From assembly GCA_900323505.1 (NCBI GenBank), contig OOIN01000006.1:310001-374000 (forward strand): a DNA stretch of 64,000 nucleotides, in the 5' to 3' direction. Made by a program: the position numbers and the translations under genes. The first letter of the stretch is position 1. The number at the start of each line of letters is the position of its first letter. The notes beneath the pieces were generated by a model, which worked only from the letters and a program-made list of their open reading frames with translations, had not been told where the DNA came from and did not search any database. This DNA is from Ustilago trichophora. Lineage: Eukaryota > Basidiomycota > Ustilaginomycetes > Ustilaginales > Ustilaginaceae. This document shows positions 40,369-51,270 of the stretch, piece by piece.

Positions 40369-43068
40369 ATGGGAGGCAAGGACTCAAACCCTGCGCTTTC
40401 TCGAGCCTCGCGTGATACTAGCTCAACTTCCAGCTTCCATTCAGCATCCCGTACCAGCAGCAATGCTCCCTTCTACCGCCAATTCCTCCCTACCCAGCTC
40501 TCTAATATCTCGCCCAATGACCCCATACCTTCCCTTGACGAGCTCTCTGCGCTTGCAAAGCATCTCGCCAGAATAAAGACAGAGTCTGCCGCCCGCCTCT
40601 CACGACTCGAATCCCGCTCAGCTGACCCGCTCCGACCCATCTTCTTCTCGGCACCTAACGATATTTTCAGCCCGCCCGGCCTTTCCAGTGCTTCGCTCAA
40701 CCTCTACTCGGACTCGCCCAGGCAGACGCCCCTCACTTCGTCCTCGTCCTCTCTCTCAAAGCATCACAAGGCACGCGAGCGTTCTTTTGCTTCACCCGCT
40801 CCTTCCGGCTCCAGCTCCAACCTCAATGGCTCGACCAGCGCCACTCCAGCCGCATCTCTTGCATCCAAGAACAAGGTCAAGATCAAGCGTGAGAGGGACA
40901 ATGACAGCGCACCCGCCAGCTCTTCCCTCTACTCGGAAGCCAGATCACCAAACAAGCTAGGAGCGGCCGGAGGAAAGGCCAACCCTCGAGGAAAGCTCGG
41001 ACGAGGACATAGCCTGGATCTCGGTGGCGACGATGAGAGCATCGCATCCACTGACCCCGAATGGGACCTCGACGAAGATTCCATGCCTAATCGGCCAGGA
41101 CGAACCTACGCCAAGAACAAGAAGCGCAAACGCAAGGATGTCGACGCCGATTCACACGACGACGAGTCTGGCTCCGAGTTTGAAGCCGGCGCACTGCTCG
41201 GCGCAGCAAGCTCTGCCAGAGGCGCCACCTCCAAACATGTTGGCTCATCCACATCATCCGCCGCCGCAGCGAGGTCAGCAGCGTCGGCCACATCAGCAGG
41301 TGCCTCGGCTTCTCGCAGGGGCTCTGAAGTCGCCACTTCATCTGGTGGCAACGCCACTCCCAAGATTCCTTCCATCGGAATGCGCCTCAAAGCCAACACT
41401 GCCACCGGCAGCGCAGCAGCTCAGACACCGCCTGGCTTTCCTAGAAAGGCTTCAGACACGACCCAAGTCTCGACCAGGCGCAACAGCGTCTTGCCCTCTC
41501 CCTCCCCATTGCCCTCCACCCCCTTAGCTCAATCCACTTTGGCGGTGGTGCCTCCAATCATCTATCAGCCGGCACCTGGCTGGGAGCTGCCTGCTCGCAC
41601 ACCCACCACCTTTATGCCAGTGCTGGAAAAGTCGCGCAAGCCTCGAGCCTATCCAACAAAGCCAGGTGAGGTCATGGAGAACTTTGCCGACAAGGACTGG
41701 AAGGAGAAGGAGCGCGAGCGGGATCGCTTGCTCGAGCGCGAGAGCGTCGGTCCAGGTACGCCAGGTGGTCCCGGTCCCGGTCAAAGCATGGTCAAGGAGG
41801 CTACCACCGGCAGGAGAGGAGGCAGGGATTTGCAACAGACGCCCATCAACACGTTCTACAACTACGCAGACGCCTTCTTCAAGACATTGACTGAAGACGA
41901 CTTGGCGTGGCTGTCACACAAGTCGGACGACCACGAGCCCTTCCAGATGCCTGCGCTTGGTCGTCACTACCGCCAAGTATGGGACGAAGAGGATGCTCTC
42001 TTGGCGAGCGGTGCCGTAGATGCGTACGGCAATCCTCTATCGGCTCTTTCACGCTCGCCATCGATCAGTCTTGGTACCGGAGGAGGTCTTCCATTGGACA
42101 TCAGCGCTCTCGCGGCCGCCAGAAATGGTGCGGCAGAGGATAGCAAGCATGCTGCACGTGCAGAGCTCGAAATTCCTCCACCGCCGCCCTTCCGTGTCAA
42201 GCAGATGTCGGACCAACATCTGGGACTAGAATCGCCAGCGGTGGTCGATGCACGCAGTGGACCACTGGCTGAGCGTCTAGTGGCTTCGTTGCTACCATCA
42301 CAGAAGGGCACGGAAGAAGATGATCCGAAAGGGACAGGTAGCGGCGTCGTGGGCGATTCTCGATCGGCACTTCCGCCCACCTTCCTCGCGCACCTTCAAG
42401 GCTATCCCCGACCAGGTGACGATGACGAGGGCGATGATGATGCAGATGCAGATGGTGAACCCGATCTGGATTGCGACGGACTCGTGCAGGATCAGGACAT
42501 GGCTAGCTTCGAAGAGCGCATCGCCAAGGAGCTCAAGGCGCTCGAAGTGTTGGGAGCCGACGAGAATCTGGACTGGTCCTCGCGCGCCGACGACGAGATT
42601 TCGACGACGCTGAGGATGGTGCAGCGCGAGTTGGCGCGTCAGCAGAAAGTCAACGAGATGCGCAAAGATCGGCTTTTCGGGATTGCCAAAGATCGGATGG
42701 CGTACCAGGACTACCTCAACTGCCTCAACTCGGTAGAGAAGGAGATCGAGGCTGGATGGACCAAGCGTTTGCGTCAGATCAAAGCCAGTCTGAGCAAGCG
42801 CAAAAAGGGTGGACACAGCCATCACGAAGATCCCTTGTCGCAGGTGGCCAATGGCGTCCAATCCGCCAGCGGTACGCCACAACCTGGCGGAGGAGTGCCA
42901 TACAATGGACCTGTTCGTCCTCAGCTGCCCGAAACCCTGGTTAGTGCCATGGATCGACGTCAGAAGCTCCAATATGCCTTCAAAGAGCTGTTCGACGAAG
43001 CCAAGCACGCATGGCAGACGCCAACCGAGAGCGTCTATGCCGATTTGCATCTGGAAGATGTCGAGTGA
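40369..43068 (+). CDS. NGG1: SAGA/ADA histone acetyltransferase subunit Ada3/Ngg1
   Basis: Single exon, 899 aa, ATG at 40369. The first ~450 residues are Ser/Ala-rich with basic patches and no clear fold. A conserved block at about residues 496-540 reads ADAFFKTLTEDDLAWL and then MPALGRHY, an Ada3 feature. The C-terminal Ada3 domain (about residues 740-815) has DEISTTLRMVQRELARQQKVN, MAYQDYLNCLNSVEKEI and a basic SLSKRKKG, matching the helical bundle that binds Ada2-Gcn5. Ada3 is a core part of the HAT module of SAGA and ADA, linking Gcn5 to nucleosomes in the nucleus. Acidic stretches (DDDEGDDDADADGE) lie just before the domain. A TC-rich leader precedes the start. Confidence 0.85.
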   Translation: MGGKDSNPALSRASRDTSSTSSFHSASRTSSNAPFYRQFLPTQLSNISPNDPIPSLDELSALAKHLARIKTESAARLSRLESRSADPLRPIFFSAPNDIFSPPGLSSASLNLYSDSPRQTPLTSSSSSLSKHHKARERSFASPAPSGSSSNLNGSTSATPAASLASKNKVKIKRERDNDSAPASSSLYSEARSPNKLGAAGGKANPRGKLGRGHSLDLGGDDESIASTDPEWDLDEDSMPNRPGRTYAKNKKRKRKDVDADSHDDESGSEFEAGALLGAASSARGATSKHVGSSTSSAAAARSAASATSAGASASRRGSEVATSSGGNATPKIPSIGMRLKANTATGSAAAQTPPGFPRKASDTTQVSTRRNSVLPSPSPLPSTPLAQSTLAVVPPIIYQPAPGWELPARTPTTFMPVLEKSRKPRAYPTKPGEVMENFADKDWKEKERERDRLLERESVGPGTPGGPGPGQSMVKEATTGRRGGRDLQQTPINTFYNYADAFFKTLTEDDLAWLSHKSDDHEPFQMPALGRHYRQVWDEEDALLASGAVDAYGNPLSALSRSPSISLGTGGGLPLDISALAAARNGAAEDSKHAARAELEIPPPPPFRVKQMSDQHLGLESPAVVDARSGPLAERLVASLLPSQKGTEEDDPKGTGSGVVGDSRSALPPTFLAHLQGYPRPGDDDEGDDDADADGEPDLDCDGLVQDQDMASFEERIAKELKALEVLGADENLDWSSRADDEISTTLRMVQRELARQQKVNEMRKDRLFGIAKDRMAYQDYLNCLNSVEKEIEAGWTKRLRQIKASLSKRKKGGHSHHEDPLSQVANGVQSASGTPQPGGGVPYNGPVRPQLPETLVSAMDRRQKLQYAFKELFDEAKHAWQTPTESVYADLHLEDVE

Positions 43069-44104
43069 TCATGGCGTGCCATAGCCACAGCAATCAAAAT
43101 GATCAGCACACGCCAGTTGTGCCACCCTATGTCTTTTTTTATTCATTTGGAGGTGTCATGTCGACATCAACGAAAATGCTCGTGTATGTTGTTCTCAGAG
43201 GGAAAATGATCCAAGGGAGTGCTGTCACTACTGTGCCAGCCGCTATCATTCGAGCAGCCAAGAACGTAGAAACAAGTTTTGAGTCGATCAAGTTGAAAGA
43301 TGACGAATGATTTCAATACAAACTTGACTTGAGCAGACTTGATTTTCCGGAACAGTTTTGTATTTGATTCTTCCAATTTCATAGATTGAACAAGATGGAC
43401 GCACGGACGGCCTTTGATGTTGTTGGCTGCCTTGGCTGGCTGGCTGGCTGGGAAATGTCCAAAAAAAAAAAAAAATCAAATCGAGAAATTGGGAGTGAAC
43501 GACGCGGCTGTGCGTGTGGCCTATCTGAGCAGTGCAGTGCAAAGCAGAGCCAAAGAGCAAAAGCGAGAGAAATGCTACGCTAAGTTGCGCCTCTCTCTCT
43601 CTTTGCTGTCCTTTGTTGTGTGTGTCGACTTGGCTTCTGTGCCTTTTGAAGCGCAGATCACACACACTCACGCACACACAGACATACTTACTTGGCTCAC
43701 CATCGCGTCAACCAATCTCCACCCTTTTTCCACTCGAGTTGTCACGCCTCTCTGTCTACCTCCATATTCTCTTAACCACTACTTTCTTTGCACGTTGCAT
43801 TCACCACCTCGGCTTCTGCTTCATCCAGACCTCCTGTGGCCCCATCCGCATCCGCATTTGCATTGCATCCTGGACGCGTGTCGCGATCGCAACTCTTCTC
43901 TCAATCCTCTTATCGGTATTGGATTCTCGCATTCAGCATCCCATCTTATCCACTTCTGCCGACCCTCTGCGGCTAGCGTCTTGCTTTGGATCGCATAGGA
44001 ACCGTCTTGTCTATCTCCACATCCGCAGTCGAGCAGCACAAGACGCGTAATCAGCCTTTAGCATCACACGAATAATCACCTGCTGACACATACACACTGC
44101 CATC
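43069..44104. other. Intergenic region ADA3 to PP2A scaffold gene
   Basis: 1.0 kb between two plus-strand genes. Contains a (GGCT)4-5 array near 43432-43451 next to an A13 run, short CT and CA tracts, and a long pyrimidine-rich leader to the next gene. Nothing coding is supported. Confidence 0.55.
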
Positions 44105-46004
44105 ATGGAAGCCGACGAGCAGCTATTCCCCATCGCCATCTTGATCGATGAGCTCAAGTCGGACGATGTCACCCTTCGTCTCAACGCCATCCACCGCATC
44201 TCCACCATCGCACTCGCCCTCGGTCCTGAGCGCGCTCGTGACGAGCTCATCCCATTCCTCCAGGATTCCCTCGACGACGAAGACGAGGTTCTGCTCGCTC
44301 TCGCCCAGGAGCTTGGGTCCGGTTTCGTGGAATACTTGGGAGGTCCTTCATATGCACACCTCTTGCTTGGTCCTCTCGAGAACCTGGCTGCCGTTGAGGA
44401 GAGCGTGGTTCGTGAGAAGGTAAGTGGTGCCCGTTTTGTCCATGCTTGCGATCAACCAATCAACAGTATTCTGATCAGCTTCCCCCTTTTGCCCCCATCT
44501 GCTCATGCATTTCGTCTACATCTTGCTGTTGAACCTTACGGCTACATAGGCAGCGGAATCGATCGTCAAGATTGCCGAAGTCCTTTCCGAAGCACAGATC
44601 GAAGAGCACTACATCCCTCTGTTGAAGCGACTCTCTGGCGGCGACTGGTTCACATCTCGAACCAGCTCCACTTCCCTCTTCTCTGCAGTCTACCCCAAGG
44701 CCAAACCAGCCACACAAGAAGAGCTTCGCAAGATGTTCACCGCCCTCTGCAACGACGATACCCCCATGGTCCGACGAGCCGCCGCCCGCGATCTCGGTCC
44801 TTTTGCCAAGAACCTTTCCAAGGAGCTCGTGGTTTCCGACATCATCCCCCTCTACCGCAAGCTTTCTTCCGACGACCAGGACTCGGTTCGTTTGCTAACC
44901 GTTCAGGACTTGATCGCCATTGCAGAATCGCTCAGCCACGACGAGTCCAAGAACTACCTCCTTCCTTCCATCCGCAGCGCCGTCCAAGATAAGAGCTGGA
45001 GGGTACGATACATGGTGGCGGATCACTTTGTCAAGCTCGCCTCCGCCGTCGGTGAGGATGTCGTGCGCGATGAGCTCGTCATGGCTTTCGTCCACCTTCT
45101 CAAGGACAACGAGGCTGAGGTGCGAACCGCCGGTGCCGGTCAGATCCCTGGCTTTGCCAAGCTCGTCGACCAGGACATCATCTTGGCGCGGCTCATGCCC
45201 TGCGTACGCGATCTTGCCGGCGACAACTCGCAGCACGTGCGCGCCGCTCTCGGCATGCAGATCTCGGGTCTGGCACCGCTCCTCGGAAAGGAGGCTACCA
45301 TCGAGCACCTCTTGCCATTGTTCCTCCAGTTGCTCAAGGACGAGTTCCCCGATGTGCGTCTCAACATCATCTCCAAGTTGGAGCAGGTCAACGAGGTGAT
45401 TGGGATCGACCTTCTCTCGCAGTCTTTGCTGCCCGCCATTGTCGAGTTGGCCGAGGACAAGCAGTGGCGTGTTCGACAGGCCATCATCGAGTACATCCCT
45501 TTGCTCGCCAACCAGCTTGGCGTGCAGTTTTTTGATGAGCAGCTTAGCAACCTCTGCATGTCGTGGCTTGGCGATACCGTCTTCAGCATTCGAGAAGCGG
45601 CCACCGTCAACCTGAAGAAGCTCACCGACGTCTTTGGCGTCGAATGGGCGAGACAGACCATCATCCCCAAGGTGCTTCAAATGGGTACTCATCCCAACTA
45701 CCTCTACCGCATGACGACGATTTTTGCCATTACCACCATGGCGCCTTCTCTCGACACTCCTGCCATTACGGGCGATGTTCTGGAAACCGTGCTGCCTATG
45801 GTCTCTGACCCGATCCCCAACATCCGATTCAACGTAGCCAAGGCGTTCGAGGTGCTGTCGAGCGTTCTGATCAAGACGCCAGAGGGTAAAGAAGTGATCA
45901 AGGCCAAAATCACACCGGCGCTTGAAAAGCTCAAGGAGGACTCGGATGCCGATGTGCGCTTCTTTGCACAGAAGGCTTTGGACTCGGCCAACCAGACAGC
46001 ATAA
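44105..46004 (+). CDS. TPD3: Protein phosphatase 2A scaffold subunit A (PR65/Tpd3)
   Basis: Exons 44105-44419 and 44550-46004 around a 130-nt phase-0 intron give 589 aa, the same length as the vertebrate PR65 alpha subunit. Reading across the junction gives [18 protein letters not shown], as expected. The whole protein is made of about 15 HEAT repeats with the recurring pattern of a hydrophobic helix followed by VR and D residues, for example [32 protein letters not shown] and [14 protein letters not shown]. It scaffolds the catalytic C subunit and variable B subunits of PP2A, which acts in mitosis, morphogenesis and TOR signalling. No truncation or odd insertion is seen. Confidence 0.97.
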
Positions 46005-46527
46005 CCTTTCCTCTGATTAGTCTCGAAAGAAAGGAGAAAAGGTTTATGTTTTTGTTTTCTCTCTCTCTCTTTCTCTCTCTGCCCACCATATACAGAAGTG
46101 TTACGTATCTTGTTGACCTGTTGCAACTTCACCCAAAACCTCGCTTTTGTTTCAACTGGCATGTTTTTGGTTGTGTGGATGTGTATGTGTGCAGCCTGCA
46201 ATGAGGTTTGTAGTGGTTTTTTGGTGTTCCTTTTTCGCAACCATATTTTTTCGCCTTCCTTTTTTTTTTTTTTTTTCTGCTTCCCCACAGCGAGAAAATA
46301 CTACGCTCGCCCATCACATGAATTGTCCATCAATTATGGTGTGCGACCTTTTGCTGGGCCTAACACTAGCTCTTACAGCACAGCATGTGGATGAACAAAC
46401 GACTGTACGATGCAAATCTCGGTATACTGTATTCAAGATGCGTCATCTATAAGAGCGTCCAAAGGAGACTGGAGATATCAAACTAGATTGCAACTTGGAA
46501 TCAAAGAGGAGAGACCCGAGACAAGGT
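46005..46527. other. Convergent 3' spacer PP2A-A / ACB1
   Basis: 523 nt. Holds a TC-rich tract near 46055-46080, a T17-18 run near 46259-46277, and a TACTGTA element near 46423. Otherwise no feature. Confidence 0.55.
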
Positions 46528-47121
46528 TTAGGCGCTCTCAATGTCCTTGATGTGCTGGGCGGAGTCTCCTTCGTCTGCGAATTGGCAGACAATGTTGAAA
46601 CAAAAGGTAGGAGAGGGTGGGAACAAGGTGCAAAGTAGGATGTTAGTCATTCGCATATCAAAAAAGATGTAGGATGTAGCGCGAAATGAGCGGGGAATTG
46701 CTCTCAAAACTCACCCTCGTGCTTCTTGAGGATCTCGAGAAGAGCATCGACGTAAGCCTGCTGGGCAGCCTCCTTGGACATGCCTTGGTTCTTGTTCCAG
46801 GCTTCCCACTTGTACTTGCCGGTCAGGTCGAACATGCCAGGCTTCTTGGTGTTGACATCACCGATGGTGGCCTGCTTGTAGCTACCGACAGCCAAAGCCA
46901 AAGTTGCAAGAGAGTTACGTGCGTAAATGCGCAAAAAAGTCAGCTTTCCCTTCTTCTTCTTCTACTCATGCCGAACAGGAAAGAAAAGTTGGACATGAAG
47001 GTGGAAAAACTCACTAGCCGTAGAACTTGAGCTGGTCATCCTGGGTAGGCTGAACAGGACCATCCTTGGGGAGCGAGCCGACGATGGAAACGGCCTTGTT
47101 GAACTTGGCTTCGACAGACAT
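46528..47121 (-). CDS. ACB1: Acyl-CoA-binding protein
   Basis: Three exons, 47121-47015, 46881-46715 and 46574-46528, give 106 aa. Introns are 133 and 140 nt. The fold is a complete four-helix ACBP: FNKAVSIVGSLPKDGPVQPTQ start, DDQLKFYGYYKQATIGD across intron 1 with the ligand-contacting Tyr and Lys, then NTKKPGMFDLTGKYKWEAWN with the family signature, and a C-terminal helix MSKEAAQQAYVDALLEILKKH. It binds long-chain acyl-CoA esters in the cytosol, buffering the product of fatty acid synthase (which lies 27 kb away) and delivering it to lipid synthesis. The last exon adds a short polar tail DEGDSAQHIKDIESA slightly longer than the yeast protein (87 aa). Confidence 0.96.
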
Positions 47122-48528
47122 GTTGAATATTGGAACGGATGAAGATACGGTTCTAAAGGTAGATGGAGGAAGGTGGAGAAAGAGAGACTGAGGCCCAAGA
47201 GGCGGCGATGCAGAGAGAAACGACTGAACAGTGCGCACGGCCTGTCCAATTTTCACGGACGCAAAGACAGAACTCTGGGGCAGAGAATGCCCAACACACA
47301 CACACACACCACAACACTCTCTCACTCTCTCGGTGTCCGCTGCTGCTTGTCGATCCTGGGCTTTCGTGTGGAGGCTCCAAGTGGAAATTTCAACACACAC
47401 AGAGAGAGAGAGTTGCTGTCATGCTTTCACGTCAAAGATCTGGACGGTGCCTGAACCCACAATACCGCTGCCCTCTGCTTGTGTCATTGCCTTGAGGCTG
47501 CCGGTGGTCGCATTTTGCTCTCTCTAAAGCCGTATGACAGCAAACAAGCAGTGTCACACTTAAGCAACGTAACAAAGGTGGTGAGCAAGCCAAACCAACA
47601 GGAAAAAAATCGATGCAATGTAAGATCGAACCTAAATCTCATTCGCACGAGTATTCTCGATCACTCTGCTTGTCAGCCAATGGCGCTTCGGAAAATCTTG
47701 CTGCGCGTTTCTAGAGACTCTACTCTTTCAGCCTCAACGCCTCCCCTCATCCTATCCCGAGACACCTCGCATACAGCAAAGCATCCACGCTAGCTGCTGC
47801 CGCTCCAGCAGAAACCTGTCAGCATAGCTAACACCTCCAAGCCTTGCCTGCACCTCAGAGGTCGGAGATTGTACTCTTCGCCGCTGCCGCTGCCCGATCC
47901 AGAGGCACTCTGTCCAGCATCCTCTCCTCCGCCCTGTAGAGGCCTTGGACGCTTGGCCCCCTTTCCCGATCTGTAAGGCCTGCCTGCCTTCGATCCCTCG
48001 CCAGAGGCTCCCCTTCTCCGACACGCTGTGCCCTCCTCCCGATTTTGGTACCTAGTCCAGCGATCCTAGAACAGCTCCTTGGCGAGACCCTGATACTCTC
48101 CTTGCCAGACTTGTTCCTCTTCAGCAAGGTGAATTTGACAGGCTTGCAGCTCGCTAGCAAAGCACGCGTGCGACAACAGGAGCTCTCTTTCCATCGAGTG
48201 AAAGAGCGAGAGGAGAAACTTGACAGGACCTCATCTCTGAAAGGCACTTGAACGGCAGCACCATAGCTCCTTCCGGAAGAACCCTCGTAGTGCGCTCCGT
48301 TGCCGGCACTTTGTGTGCGGTTTTCTCAATATACCCTGTGCTGTGTTGCAACAGAGACCAAGTTACGCCAGGCCAAAAACGTGGAGACGACGCGAAGAGC
48401 AAAAAAAAGGAGAACAGCCCGACCGAAGCGCGAAAAACAGAGCAGCATAGTCGCGGCGGCGATCTGACATTTCGGGAAACAAAGCCAAGCGCGAAGCCTC
48501 AAATACACTGTGTTGGTGGTGATAGTGG
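47122..48528. promoter_or_regulatory. Divergent region ACB1 / SNF12, with a possible small gene
   Basis: 1.4 kb between divergent genes. The left part is CA- and AG-repeat-rich (47295-47415) and fits an ACB1 promoter and leader. The right part, 47680-48251, reads as a possible two-exon frame interrupted by one TAG codon (described as a separate entry). 48252-48528 is the likely SNF12 leader. Confidence 0.5.
47680..48251 (+). other. Candidate small mitochondrial-targeted gene or pseudogene
   Basis: Low-confidence call. From the ATG at 47680 the frame codes for a basic, Ser/Arg-rich start (MALRKILLRVSRDSTLSAS) and meets a TAG at 47791-47793. The same frame then stays open to a GTAAGG donor at 47973 and includes RGRRLYSSPLP, which looks like a presequence cleavage region. 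An 83-nt intron (47973-48055, ending CCTAG) would join it in frame to a 64-codon exon ending at 48251, with an amphipathic charged C-terminal helix. Total length would be 163 codons including the internal TAG. An unseen intron removing the TAG, pseudogenisation, or chance would each explain it. I recognise no family. Confidence 0.22.
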
Positions 48529-51270
48529 ATGGCCATGGTGCAAGCTCAAGATCCATCTTCTGAACCTTCACCCAAGCCATCCCACCCACCTCCCGTTGTC
48601 ACCGCATCCTCTCCCATCTCCGCCCATCCCACTTCTTCATCGGAAGCTTCTTCACCTCCTACCACCACCTCGCAACCATCAGCAGCACAGCAACCACACC
48701 ACCACCACCACCACCACCACCAGCAGCAGCATCACGTCGTAGATCGGCGTGCTCGCGACTCTTCTTCTTCACTCTCACCAGCACCCTCGTCGATTCCTTC
48801 TGCACCTTCACCGCAACCTGCTGTAGCTTCACCGCGAACCAGTCCAAAGAAGCATCCGAGACCTCCTCGGCCTGCATCGCGAGCTTCCACGCCATCTCAT
48901 CGCACCAGATCTTCGATCGGCTCACCTGCTATCGCTTCAGCGTCCGGTACCCACCAAGCTGCGCCTCAGTCACCTCGTCACTTCCACCCAAGTGCTGCCT
49001 CTGAACCTGTCCGAGCAGCAACCTCGCATCTTGGACCTAGTCGCGCTCCGCTTCCAAGCCCGCCAATCGCATCCCATCGGCCTCCACTGCACCACCAGCG
49101 AGCGCCGCAACCAGCCCAGTTCCCAGCAAGCTTTCCAGCGGGCAACAACGATCTCGGTCGCGCTTACTCAAACGCTCCCAGTCCGCATCCATTTCCACGA
49201 GGATCGACCCCAGCTCTGGTCAATCCAGCATCGCACAGTCCTCCCGGCGCTCCAGAGCATCCGTCTCCACACTACGAGTCGTACCAGCAGTCCCAGCGTG
49301 GCTACCTCGCGCATCCAGCATCCCAGACCTTTCCTGTTCATCACCAAGCCGGATTTGCGCCCACGCAGCAGCCAGTACAAATCCCACCACAGCGCCACAT
49401 CTCTGCGCTGCATTCCTCATCCCCACAACAAGCCCCCTATCCGTCTCGTCTCGGTCCCAGCCCAGCACCTTCGAGTTCGTCGTACCGTGGCATCGGCCGT
49501 GAACATCCGCAGCTGAGACACGCGTTTGCTTACCACCCATACCCTCCCTACCAGAATCCGAACCCAGCTTCCCGCTTCGGGTATACTCCCACAGCCATGG
49601 ACGGTCAAGCTCAGATGGCTCAGGCTCAAGCCCAAGCCCAAGCACAGGCACAGGCGCAAGCCCAGCATCAAATGCAGATGCAAATGCAAATGCAAATGGC
49701 ACAAGCGCAAGCGCAAGCACAACAGCAGGCTCAGAACCTACGAAGAAAGAATGCACAGGACGTCCTGGTCGGTCAGGGCTTCCGTGGCTTGAAACGTGGT
49801 CGACCCACCGACCGCAGCCTCCCACCATCTCTCAAGCGTCAGGTGCCAGAATCCGCCTTTTACACGGACCTCCAACGTATGGAGAAAAACCTGGATTGGA
49901 CCGTGGCCAGGAAACGCGCCGAGCTCACCGATGGGCTCTCGCGACCTCCCAAGATCAAGCGTACCTTGCGTATCTTCCTCAGCAACACATGCGCCAACCA
50001 GCCTTTCCAATTGGCGGAGAAGAAGGCCAAGGAGTCCGGCACGAGTGGTGCGAATGCTTCAGCTGCAGAGACGGGCGAAGCCGGTGATGTCAAAGCGGAA
50101 GGTGCAGCGGAATCGGCAGACAACAAGGAGGAGGATGCCGTGCCTTCCTGGACTTTGCGCATCGAGGGTCGTCTGCTCGAACCCTCTTTCAAGTCGCGTG
50201 CCAACACAGCCTTGTCGGCGCAGGCGAGCATCAACCGTACCGGTGCGCACAAGTTTAGCAATTTGATCAAGACGTGCGTGGTCGAGCTGATGCGCGATCC
50301 TGCGCTCTACCCTGACGGCAGCAACATTGTCGAGTGGCATCGCCCCGTCCCCTCGGTCGCGCCCGCCAGTGGTATGCAGGCAGGCGGTGGAGCCGGTGGT
50401 CTTGGAGGTACGCAGGGTATGGAAGCGCCGTTGGTTGCCAGTGCCGAGCCAGCGTTGGACGGCTTCGAGATCAAGCGCAAGGGCAATGTCCCCACCAAGG
50501 TCAAGATCGTGCTCTATCCCGCATATACCCCGGAGCGCTACTCTTTGGCTCCGGAGCTGGCCACCTTGCTCGACATTCGGGAAGAGTCTCGTGCCGGCGT
50601 CATCTCGGCACTCTGGTCGTACGTCAAGGAGAAGAAGCTTTTGGACGAGACCGACCGCAAAAAGGTCAAATGCGACTCAGCCCTCCGCTCCCTCTTCAAC
50701 ACGGAGACGATCAACTTCCACCACATTCCCGAAGTTGTCAATCGCCACCTCCACCCGGCGCAACCCGTCGTGATCGAGTACTGGATCCGAACCGACAAAC
50801 CCGAATACAAACACTCTACCGCCTACGACATCGAACTCGATCTTGAAGACCTCGCCATCCGTCAGAAGCAGCACACCGTCCTCTCCCAATTCGACACTGC
50901 CAACGACGCCACCTCTCGCGAGATCGCCGAGTTGGACGATAAGATCGCCCAGGCTGCCGCGACGATTCGCAACCGTGCCAGCGCACGCGATTTCCTCTCA
51001 GCATTCGCCAAGGATCCCCAAGGCCATCTGAGAACGTGGATCGCAAGCCAGGCTCGCGATCTGGATGCCATTCTGGGAAACAATCCCGTATCGGGAGCCG
51101 GTGGTTCCGTATCCAGTTTCACCGCCGAAGAAATGCGCAGAGCCGAAACCTTCCGAGGTGCATGGGTCGATGAAGCAGTCATTGTAAACGAGGCCCAAAG
51201 ACTGGCAGAAAAATTGCACGAACTTCAGTCACACACCGCTTCGGGGATCCAACAACCCGGTCAACCTTGA
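48529..51270 (+). CDS. SNF12: SWI/SNF-family subunit Snf12/Rsc6 (BAF60) with SWIB domain
   Basis: Single exon, 913 aa, ATG at 48529 (a second ATG lies two codons on). The first ~430 residues are Pro/Ser/His/Gln-rich, including a run of eight histidines (about residue 62) and QAQA and QMQM dipeptide repeats near residues 360-400. The conserved part starts with RPTDRSLPPSLKRQVPES and DLQRMEKNLDWTVARKRAE, then SWTLRIEGRLLEP, typical of BAF60/Snf12/Rsc6. A SWIB domain sits at about residues 672-745 (YSLAPELATLLDIREESRAG, ALWSYVKEKKLLDETDRKKV). These subunits bridge ATP-dependent chromatin remodellers and transcription factors. The C-terminal ~160 residues form predicted helices as in relatives. 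SWI/SNF versus RSC membership cannot be decided. Confidence 0.93.
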   Translation: MAMVQAQDPSSEPSPKPSHPPPVVTASSPISAHPTSSSEASSPPTTTSQPSAAQQPHHHHHHHHQQQHHVVDRRARDSSSSLSPAPSSIPSAPSPQPAVASPRTSPKKHPRPPRPASRASTPSHRTRSSIGSPAIASASGTHQAAPQSPRHFHPSAASEPVRAATSHLGPSRAPLPSPPIASHRPPLHHQRAPQPAQFPASFPAGNNDLGRAYSNAPSPHPFPRGSTPALVNPASHSPPGAPEHPSPHYESYQQSQRGYLAHPASQTFPVHHQAGFAPTQQPVQIPPQRHISALHSSSPQQAPYPSRLGPSPAPSSSSYRGIGREHPQLRHAFAYHPYPPYQNPNPASRFGYTPTAMDGQAQMAQAQAQAQAQAQAQAQHQMQMQMQMQMAQAQAQAQQQAQNLRRKNAQDVLVGQGFRGLKRGRPTDRSLPPSLKRQVPESAFYTDLQRMEKNLDWTVARKRAELTDGLSRPPKIKRTLRIFLSNTCANQPFQLAEKKAKESGTSGANASAAETGEAGDVKAEGAAESADNKEEDAVPSWTLRIEGRLLEPSFKSRANTALSAQASINRTGAHKFSNLIKTCVVELMRDPALYPDGSNIVEWHRPVPSVAPASGMQAGGGAGGLGGTQGMEAPLVASAEPALDGFEIKRKGNVPTKVKIVLYPAYTPERYSLAPELATLLDIREESRAGVISALWSYVKEKKLLDETDRKKVKCDSALRSLFNTETINFHHIPEVVNRHLHPAQPVVIEYWIRTDKPEYKHSTAYDIELDLEDLAIRQKQHTVLSQFDTANDATSREIAELDDKIAQAAATIRNRASARDFLSAFAKDPQGHLRTWIASQARDLDAILGNNPVSGAGGSVSSFTAEEMRRAETFRGAWVDEAVIVNEAQRLAEKLHELQSHTASGIQQPGQP

